From: Coraliomargarita algicola
GTDB taxonomy: Bacteria; Verrucomicrobiota; Verrucomicrobiia; Opitutales; Coraliomargaritaceae
Direction of reading: 5' to 3'
Assembly (NCBI RefSeq): GCF_033878955.1
Contig: NZ_CP138858.1
Coordinates: 868,001 to 932,000, forward strand
Length of the DNA: 64,000 bases
Position numbers and translations under genes: made by a program
Notes under the pieces: model-generated
What the model was told of the DNA's origin: nothing
Seen by the model: the letters and a program-made list of their open reading frames with translations, nothing else
Database searches by the model: none
Part shown: piece by piece, positions 56,600-64,000 of the stretch
Numbering within the stretch: the first letter of the stretch is position 1
Layout of the letters: every line of letters starts with the position of its first letter

Positions 56600-59500
56600 C
56601 TAGATCGAGGCCGAATCGAGCCAACGGAAAGAACGTATGACAAAACGTCGGCCAAATTTTTTATTGAGGCTACTGGTCAATTGATCCGCTGCCTTTGTAG
56701 CGGCTTCGTTCGCGTCGACATACTCAGGCAAACGTTGCACTACAGCCTCGCACAAAACACTCACTTTCTCTGCTGAAACTGGATGTATGGAGTCACCATA
56801 AACACGAATAGTGAATGTATCTGAACGGGCATTCAAAACGGGCCCTAGTGCCATCAGAAGATCACTCTGCATAACGTACCCCGTAGCAGCAGCAGATGTG
56901 TCGCACCTGTAGCCTGCTTGGGGTACGGTATATTTGAACTGCTCAAATCGGACTCAGTAACTACTTCTGAAAAATCACTATTGATATTAGTTGCATCGAT
57001 TGCCGCCTGCAAAGGTCCCATCAGGCCCGTATCATCATCAGTCAGTCGACGATTAACGAAATCCGCCAGCGAAACGAAGGGCCCCCTTAGTTTGACTTGC
57101 TCGACGATAGCTTCTGCCAGATCCGATATGTGTTGATCCGATAAAGAACGAAAGCCGCGCCATGCATCCGCACTATCTCCCCCAGGTAAGGTCATACGAC
57201 TGAATGGTGACGATTGAGCAGCCGCACTGGTGAGTGAATTCAGGTTCTGATATGCGACTTCAATTCCATTCGTAGAAGCAAGCAGTGCCTTCCAAGCTTC
57301 CACTGATGTGGAATTTACATTAAACGCCCCGTCAACGAGCAGATGCTCAGCTGATTTCAGATACGCGTCAGCCGCAATTTTGGAATCTGAATTCGTATCT
57401 ACCAAATCATTACTAATACCCTCCAATGAATTCAGATTTATCACCATTCTGGAGTCTGGCAGCGGCGCACCATCCATATATCCCCCCAAAGCTGACTCAA
57501 AATCCTGACTTAAATCCTCGCGGGGTGTTAAGCTGGAAAAGAAATAATCATCCCATAGTGCACGATTACTAAAGTAAGACCAATCAACCTGCGTATACGC
57601 ATCCATAATGGTTTCAACCGCCTGTTTAGGGGGAATAAATGGATTTGCATAAGAATTACCAATCACATAGGCAGGCTCCTGCGCATAACGAGAGATATTG
57701 TTAACATGCTGCAATGCTGCCAACGATTGCAACGGTGCCGTAGGCAACTCAAATAGAACAACATGTTCAGTCCCGTTCATATTATCCCAGCCCCAATAAC
57801 TATTACCATTCGACGCGTTAACCGGAACATAGCTGGAGCTCCAATCAGTAAATGGTTTTATATTGTAAGACCAGTTACCAATCAGCGGAAAATCATAGCC
57901 ATTATTATAGCCACCGGTGATGCGAACCGGACTGATTGCACGTGGGTTATATCGAGCAAGGAATTGAACTGGATGATCCATATCGATAGCACCAGTAGGC
58001 TTCAAATACGTATCGACTAGTCCCAATGGGTGTCGGTATGGCGACGTTGTATTGGCAATTTCTTCAACCAAACCATAATATGTGGGATCTTCCTCGGGCC
58101 AGTAGAATTCACGAACAGCAGTGGGATTACGAAAGGTTCCGATACTCGTATTAATAAAGGCATGACTCCCCCACTTCAAATCAGTGCGAACGTAAAGCCT
58201 ATCGTCATACCCACCGATGTCCCCTCCACCCGATTCACCGTGAAAACGCAATTTTGACCCTGGTTCGATTAGGAGCTCCTCAACTGTATATGTGCCCTCC
58301 CCCTCAGTGACCTTAATTCGCTCGAAGCGAAAAAACTCCACCTCTGACTCAACGCTACCGCTATACGGCTCTAATGTCGCTTCAAGCCCCGTAGAGCTAT
58401 TGTCAGTCGCAGTGACATGGGAAAAGACCTTAACTTGACCAGGCTCCAAGGTCTGACCTTTTAGCACACATACAAGACTAGCATCATCGGAATCCAGAGA
58501 ACCGTCTGCACCGTCATTCACATAAGCCAACTTGAGTGTAAAACTTTGCAAAGGCCCGCCCGGTTCCTGATACTCGACCTCAATTGGAAGAATCAAAAAT
58601 CTCCACTGGACCTTAAATTCATCGAAATTAAGCGCCACATTATAAGGATTCCAAATCGTGATTAACGGACTCGCCAATAAATCAACACGATAGTGAAAAC
58701 TACTTTCAGTGGCGTCATCATACACCTTCACCGCCTGTAGGCTGAGAAATAATTGAAAACGGGTTAAAACCGGATGTATTTGCATATCAGTAGGTCGTGG
58801 TATGCGTTGTAGTCCACCGTTATAATAAAAATTAGAACGATTGATGTCGTAACCTAACTGTATATCATACAAAGCTCCACCAATATTATAATTAGCACTA
58901 CTAGTGCCGTCAGGAGATTGCGGAAAAAATGGACGCGCTTCAATCGAATACTGGCTGCCATCCCAAACAACCCCTTTTGGCTGATATGTCTTATAGTCAA
59001 CCAAGCGGTCAGGATCGTCCTGTAAATATAGTCGATAATAATTGCGAAGTAAATGCCAGGTGGGTCCGCGTATGCCATCACCATCCTGCGTATAATCATG
59101 CGTAAACAAATATTGGAGCTCATGACCTCCAATTGTTCCTTTATGTCCTGCCGGCAGTGATTCCCCACCTGCAGCAAAAGTTGAGTCTGCGTTAAAATCA
59201 TCCAAGTCCATCTCGAAGGCTAAACTCAGGTCCTTTTTGAGACCACCTTCAGCGACATTGGCCAACACTCCATAACTGGCAGTCGTTAAATCATGTATAC
59301 GATTTGCCGGTAAATGACTCAATTCCGAGTCAATCGCAGAAACCTGCGACAAGTTCGACAGTCGCTCAATTTGAGATTCAGTCGTCGTATCAAAAGGATC
59401 CAGATAATCACTTACTGTAGATGGATCGCTAGCTAAATCTGAAAGTCGAATTTTTTCAACCCCAGTCCGCTGTCCAGTCATCTGAGAAAAATGATAATTC

Positions 59501-60087
59501 GTATCCGTCTGACCACTAACACTGCGATAAGGATCGATTAAATTAACTTTAGCTTTCACCCCTTCGTCACCGATCCAGTAAGCATAATGACCAGTAGTCT
59601 GACTCACAGTTAAATCATCGATCGGCACAAGCTCAGCGACCACTTCATTCTCAGCATTTGCGACATCTTCGAGCAGCGTTACTGACATTGTCGAAGCAAC
59701 ATCAGGATCAGGATTCTCACCAGAGACCAACCAAATGGGACCCGTAGCTGGTATGAATTCCGTAAGAGGATCATGATTCTCGACATTCCAAACACCAGTC
59801 CAGTGCCCCTGATTATCGATGGTGCTATTGGAATACAGTTCAGCGGTTGCAGTCACGCGTTGGTCCGGGCCAGCCGTCCGTTGTAATTGATCCAATGCCA
59901 GTTGTAAACCCAACAGGGCATTCATACGTGCCGATAATTGAGATGACTGCACATTTGCACTATTGATCTCAACGCGCAGCAGCGTAACCAGGGAGAGACA
60001 GAGCAAAACCACAAAACTCATCAGAGACAATGCAAGGACTAATGCAAATCCGTTTTGAATCTGAATCTTCTGTCTATTCGCCGTCAT
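56600..60087 (-). pseudogene. Large prepilin-like cassette protein (Verru_Chthon cassette A-like), copy 3, frameshifted near the end
   Basis: From the ATG at 60087 the frame codes for a leader with QNGFALVLALSLMSFVVLLCLSL (prepilin-like helix), QLALDQLQRTAGPDQRV, and about 1080 residues of exported domain. It stops at 56854 after an anomalous tail (THLLLLRGTLCRVIF). The expected C-terminus (QSDLLMALGPVLNARSDTFTIRVYGD to FGRRFVIRSFRWLDSASI) is in a different frame that runs 56872 to 56600. Joining them needs removal of two bases or addition of one near 56897-56901 and then matches copy 1 residue for residue in length. The start at 60129 would overlap the upstream gene. About 95 residues would be lost. 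Confidence 0.75.
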
Positions 60088-60118
60088 TTTGGTATTTTCA
60101 ATTCTGATACAATTCGGC

Positions 60119-61501
60119 CTATAAATCATTAGGCAGTATTGCCCCCCCTCTCAAAAGAGATTCTCGAACCAGCACATAATCAACTTTATTGACCGACAGC
60201 CCTTGCTCCAGAGCACTTGCCGCCATGGTACCCGCCGCTTGACCAATGGCCATTGCGATGGGACTGACACGGAATGCAGCCATTGCTTCGTGAGTCGCAC
60301 TAATACAACGACCGGCAACAATTAAATTGTCCGGTTTGGCCAACAACAAGGAACGCATCGGTATTTGATAGCGGGTGTTCTCACCGAGGTGGTTCGAATT
60401 CGTCTCGGCTTTATCGGGCGAATGAATATCAATCGGATAGCCTCCGAGTGCAATCGGATCGGGAAAATTGGTTTCTTCCAGAACGTCGGCCGCGGTGAGT
60501 GTATAAAGCCCTTCGATTCGACGCGTCTCACGAATCCCGATCTGAGCGGCACTATCCATACGGATCGCTTGCTCAAAGCCGCGACAGTGCTTCTTTAAGA
60601 ATTGGAAAATCTCTAAATTTTGGCGACGCCCCTCCATCTCTGCATGACTGAGGTGGTATGGATTCGTCCCATCCACCCCTTGAATACGGGATGTGTTTAC
60701 GATAACGACTCCGGGTGTCGCCGTTTCGAAAAAGAGCACAAACTCGCGCGGCACATTCACCTCTCCACGTGCTTTAGCGGCTTTCCATGTGTTGGTGTAG
60801 GCTTTCAGGCTGACACGAGGGGTCACACGTAAGCGCTTAAGCCCCTCCTCCACTCCAAGGTCGAATTCAAAGTCATCAGGTCGCTCAAAGACATCCTGAC
60901 GCACAGCCTCCATATCGACATTTCCGATTTTCAGATTCATCGTCATCGGCTGCATCGCTTCGTCCTCAGGGCGCCCCTTGGCAAAGGGTGCCCCCAATGC
61001 GGCGCAAAGATCGCCATCGCCCGTGCAATCGATAAAGACCTTAGCTTTATACTTCTGCAAACCAGCCTTATTACACAAGGTCACAGCAGTCGCTCGTTGC
61101 CCAGAGGCATCGGTCTTGGCTCCAGCGAAGTGAGTATGATACAAGATCACACCCCCAGCTTCAATGATCATCGCCTCCAACTCCACCTTGAGTGCCTCAC
61201 TATCAAATGGCGTCACTGTGCTGCAATAAGTGACACTATCGGGAATATGGCCGGGACTTGCATCCTTTGCCATCAGTCGCTGCACCAGTTCTTCAGCCTG
61301 CCCCGCCACCACTTGGTCACCGGCAGGATTGTGAAAACTCATCATTGGGCCCACGCCCATCGCAGTGAGCGAACCACCGAGAAAGCCGTGTTTCTCAACT
61401 AACAAGACGCGCTGCCCCGCACGTGCAGCCGCTAGAGCGGCGTGAGCCCCGGAAGGCCCCCCGCCCATAACAATGACATCGAAACTGTCTTCGTAATTCA
61501 T
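60119..61501 (-). CDS. FAD-dependent oxidoreductase (FAD_oxidored family)
   Basis: A 460-residue protein from the ATG at 61501. It has a clear FAD motif VIVMGGGPSGAHAALAAARAG (about 9-29), then LVEKHGFLGGSLTA, FIDCTGDGDLCAALG in mid-protein and LIVAGRCISATHEAMAAFRV near the C-terminus, which is the family's second FAD contact. No signal peptide. It is the closest of the three members to the standard family layout. It sits 19 nt downstream of the GH-like gene and 31 nt upstream of cassette copy 3, so it is in the same operon. Substrate unknown; a sugar or sugar-acid is inferred from the surroundings. Confidence 0.85.
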   Translation of the reverse strand: MNYEDSFDVIVMGGGPSGAHAALAAARAGQRVLLVEKHGFLGGSLTAMGVGPMMSFHNPAGDQVVAGQAEELVQRLMAKDASPGHIPDSVTYCSTVTPFDSEALKVELEAMIIEAGGVILYHTHFAGAKTDASGQRATAVTLCNKAGLQKYKAKVFIDCTGDGDLCAALGAPFAKGRPEDEAMQPMTMNLKIGNVDMEAVRQDVFERPDDFEFDLGVEEGLKRLRVTPRVSLKAYTNTWKAAKARGEVNVPREFVLFFETATPGVVIVNTSRIQGVDGTNPYHLSHAEMEGRRQNLEIFQFLKKHCRGFEQAIRMDSAAQIGIRETRRIEGLYTLTAADVLEETNFPDPIALGGYPIDIHSPDKAETNSNHLGENTRYQIPMRSLLLAKPDNLIVAGRCISATHEAMAAFRVSPIAMAIGQAAGTMAASALEQGLSVNKVDYVLVRESLLRGGAILPNDL

Positions 61502-61520
61502 AATAACAACGCGCTTGCGC

Positions 61521-64000
61521 TTAATAGGCCTCGGGATACACCGCGATTTTAATCGACTCAATGGAGCGATCTTCGTGAGGACGCCAGTAAGGCACTAATT
61601 CGATATCGTTGGCTTCGCCAAATTTCACCCATGGGGTCACATTCAACTGAAAACGATTGGATGTGATACGATGGTAACGACGCACAAAGTGACCGTTGAC
61701 CATAAAACCAACAAGGCTGTGTGAATCGGCGTCCAAGTAAATTTGTGGCGTTTCGAGCCCTTCAAATTCAGCCGGAATGTGCACCATGCGCTTCAGCAGT
61801 TTAGCATCGCCACTGTCACCGGGTAAAACAACGGAATCTTCAAAATCCAGAGAATTCATGCTAACTTGCCACTCACCACTCAGGTCCATTTCCGCCACGG
61901 GTGTTGGCCAGAGCCATAGCCATGCATTGCCTCGCACACCACATAAAGTGCTGTCGGCTTTAATGACGAGCGCCAACTCATGTGTGCTGCCAGCTTTGAA
62001 AGCCTCAGAGATGTAACCATCCATACCAAATTGCTTTTTCTTATGGATGCTTTGACCATTAAGGAAAATCTCGCCTTGCCCAGCAAAATAAGCTCCGGAC
62101 TTAGACTCCAAGTTCAACGAAACATCGCCAGACCAGTCTTCGGGAATGGTAAAACGCTTGCGTAATATAATGGTTTTAGGCTCTGGCCATTCAGCCGTTT
62201 CCCAAGAGCTTAGATTTTTACGGGGCCAATTCGTAACATCGACACCTTTGGCGGTATAGTCGCTGAGCGCCTCGCCCGAATCGAGCAAATGACAAGCCCA
62301 GTCTTCCGTCAAATTAAGCATGTTGTCAAAGTCAACCAGCTGAGCGGGAGTCGTGTCCTCTCCTTTCTTGGTGCCACGCCACCAATTACGCTGTAACGCA
62401 AACCAGTCCGAAGGCGCAGATTCAATTTTCCCACGGGGGGTCATAAAGACACGGGTTTGTTCCGCCTCGAGGCTGACGTCAATCAAGCCATCGACAATCT
62501 CGACTGAACTCTCATCCAGCAGATCCAGGCACCAGACCGGAGCACGGTTCTTCATTTGAAGCTTCCCTGAGATCCCGCGAGAATCATCGCTATTCCACAA
62601 CACCCAAATATCATAAAGACCGTTGTTGGAAACATATTGACGCACCAAGACGCCGTCCTGCTCAGCAGACCAATCGTAAGGATGTGTATCGACCTCTCTC
62701 CATTCCATCAATTGCACAAGCAGATTAGTCAAGGCGTCATCACCCCCATTTGGCAAAGCGTGTAAGCTTTCATAACTACGATGCGCCGGATCCAGACGAT
62801 CCCGTATTTTTGTTCCGCTAAACTTACATCCAACTTGGACGATATAGCCCTGCCCCAAGCGGCGCACCCCTAAGGCAACGCTGCCGTCATCCCAAAGGAG
62901 CACGTCTTGCGCATCGGCAGCGACCTTACGTAGATGTAGGCCGTTGGCACGCATACCGTCCCAATCACCGGAGAGCACAGACTGCCCAGCTGCGAGAGTA
63001 AGTTTACCTGATTCGATCACCTTACCCTCCGCATCCATCGCGTCAATTCTCTCAACTGCATAGCCAGTCAATCGCTCAATCGGCCAGGCATCTGCCTCGG
63101 TGGTTGTGTGACGGCCGGTCTGCACATAAGTGATAAATGTGCCACCTTCGCGCACATACTGCTCGATCTCGTCCACCATCGACTCACTCATGATCGAAGT
63201 ATTGGAGTCAAGGATCACGCGGTAAGCGGAAGCATCACCATTCGCAAAAGATGATTCGCTCAACGCATCCGTTGGATAATAATCACGAATGTAGCCAGGC
63301 GTATTCCAGCCCCAGTAACCGGCTGATAAGAGTTTATTTGGATCAAGCACCCAAGGAAAACCATTCAACCGTGTGCTCTCTGAGGAATAGAGACCAGCCA
63401 CTTGTGCTTTTTCAGCATGATACTTTCCAATCAGCTCAAAGAGAGAAAGATTGTCTGTCAAATGTTGCCGAATTTCGGGGTCCCACATCAATGTGCCGAT
63501 ATGAATAAAATAATCGATCGCCTGCACGCCTTCGGTCAACCACAAGCCCTGGAATGACTTGAACCGTTTCAGATCCTGGGCCGGCCCACCTGGCTCCAAC
63601 GAAAAAGGCAAATCGGCACCACGCATCATAGCAGGTAACATGTCGGCATAAAACCCTGACATATAACCTGTGTTATGGAAATTGGATCCATATTCACGTG
63701 CAAGCTCTTTGACATCGTCGAAATAAGCATCTGGTGCCATTTGAACCGCCTGACGGTTCGGGTAAACCTTACGGATGGTTTCCAAGCCGTGGCGCACCGC
63801 TTCTTTACGCAACCAACAGTGCCACATGGCAAAATCATACCACTGAGCATTACGCCCGGAATCGAAATAGGGATATCCCTGCGCTTGTTCACCGGAAAGG
63901 TATACCCGATAAGATAGTTTTCCCTTCGGCAAGCGTAAGGCTAAAAGGTTATCCCCAGCTTTGACTTGTTCTGTAACATCCACAGCCGACCAATGTGGTT
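61521..64000 (-). CDS. Large GH-like protein with GATase-like and GH2-like domains (5' end outside window)
   Basis: The minus-strand frame is open through position 64000, so the N-terminus is missing. The visible 826 residues start in a beta domain, then barrel-like sequence (NTGYMSGFYADMLPAMM, GLWLTEGVQAIDYFIHIGTLMWDP), a glutamine-amidotransferase-like domain (VDEIEQYVREGGTFITYVQTG), and a C-terminal GH2-type sugar-binding jelly roll (IILRKRFTIPEDWSGDVSLNLESKSGAYFAGQGEIFLNGQ). This resembles beta-galactosidase/rhamnosidase-type proteins of several GH families; no catalytic Glu pair can be named. It is the first visible gene of the minus-strand operon. Confidence 0.55.
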   Translation of the reverse strand, partial: PHWSAVDVTEQVKAGDNLLALRLPKGKLSYRVYLSGEQAQGYPYFDSGRNAQWYDFAMWHCWLRKEAVRHGLETIRKVYPNRQAVQMAPDAYFDDVKELAREYGSNFHNTGYMSGFYADMLPAMMRGADLPFSLEPGGPAQDLKRFKSFQGLWLTEGVQAIDYFIHIGTLMWDPEIRQHLTDNLSLFELIGKYHAEKAQVAGLYSSESTRLNGFPWVLDPNKLLSAGYWGWNTPGYIRDYYPTDALSESSFANGDASAYRVILDSNTSIMSESMVDEIEQYVREGGTFITYVQTGRHTTTEADAWPIERLTGYAVERIDAMDAEGKVIESGKLTLAAGQSVLSGDWDGMRANGLHLRKVAADAQDVLLWDDGSVALGVRRLGQGYIVQVGCKFSGTKIRDRLDPAHRSYESLHALPNGGDDALTNLLVQLMEWREVDTHPYDWSAEQDGVLVRQYVSNNGLYDIWVLWNSDDSRGISGKLQMKNRAPVWCLDLLDESSVEIVDGLIDVSLEAEQTRVFMTPRGKIESAPSDWFALQRNWWRGTKKGEDTTPAQLVDFDNMLNLTEDWACHLLDSGEALSDYTAKGVDVTNWPRKNLSSWETAEWPEPKTIILRKRFTIPEDWSGDVSLNLESKSGAYFAGQGEIFLNGQSIHKKKQFGMDGYISEAFKAGSTHELALVIKADSTLCGVRGNAWLWLWPTPVAEMDLSGEWQVSMNSLDFEDSVVLPGDSGDAKLLKRMVHIPAEFEGLETPQIYLDADSHSLVGFMVNGHFVRRYHRITSNRFQLNVTPWVKFGEANDIELVPYWRPHEDRSIESIKIAVYPEAY

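Noticed and set aside
56881..56910. Programmed frameshift at the CTG repeat in cassette copy 3
   Set aside because: No slippery heptamer or downstream stem is apparent, and copy 2 has an intact frame without such a site. A simple indel is more likely.
1..64000. CRISPR arrays, tRNA, rRNA, transposases, prophage genes
   Set aside because: None seen. The only clear repeats are the operators, the two terminator-bearing repeats and the diverged cassette genes.

Overview
The window looks like a glycan-degradation island from a member of the Verrucomicrobiota, most likely a marine Opitutae/Puniceicoccaceae-type bacterium. That assignment is an inference. It rests on three copies of a very large prepilin-like protein that resembles the Verru_Chthon cassette A family, on a PEP-CTERM protein with autotransporter-type strand repeats, and on many secreted glycosidases and sialate O-acetylesterases with no SusC/SusD or TonB-receptor pair. 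I see no rRNA, tRNA, CRISPR array or transposase.

Layout. 1-3000 (+): tail of prepilin-like cassette copy 1, its small secreted partner (frameshifted), a sialidase-like Asp-box protein and an HpaI-type aldolase, in one tight operon. 3067-4392 (+): secreted esterase. 4478-5861 (-): two SGNH hydrolases. 6038-6599 (-): decayed sialidase-like pseudogene. 6648-8714 (+): sialate O-acetylesterase. 8744-12851 (-): cassette copy 2. 13095-13964 (+): a second secreted esterase. 14010-31177 (-): a seven-gene run (enolase-superfamily enzyme, FAD oxidoreductase, GH4 glycosidase, mutarotase-like protein, giant TIM-barrel/propeller protein, modular sialate O-acetylesterase, 1395-aa TIM-barrel protein) read from one palindromic operator. 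31329-33083 (-): a deacetylase between two near-identical terminators. 33219-35015 (-): PEP-CTERM protein. 35109-37349 (-): GH29 fucosidase. 37583-38593 (-): LacI-type regulator. 38711-41209 (-): unrecognised 832-aa protein. 41361-44928 (-): GH16 and GH3 pair. 45143-46543 (-) and 46624-47388 (+): GH13 enzyme divergent from an IclR regulator. 47426-48298 (-) and 48382-49947 (+): AraC regulator divergent from an FAD oxidoreductase. 49960-64000 (-): a seven-gene run (GH-like protein open at the window edge, FAD oxidoreductase, cassette copy 3, its small partner, TIM-barrel protein, polysaccharide deacetylase, six-hairpin glycosidase-like protein).

How it fits together. A 14-bp palindrome, CTATCATATGATAG, occurs exactly or with few changes in front of the seven-gene operon, the PEP-CTERM gene, the fucosidase (two copies), an acetylesterase, cassette copy 2 and the lacI-type gene itself. 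This suggests one local LacI regulon. Secreted esterases, deacetylases and glycosidases would strip a decorated polysaccharide, probably fucose-containing, and cytoplasmic redox enzymes (GH4, three FAD oxidoreductases, enolase-superfamily enzyme, aldolase) would process the sugars. The most unusual point is that the prepilin-like cassette occurs inside two of the catabolic operons. It could be a surface glycan-handling device used in place of SusCD; this is a hypothesis from gene order, not a shown function.
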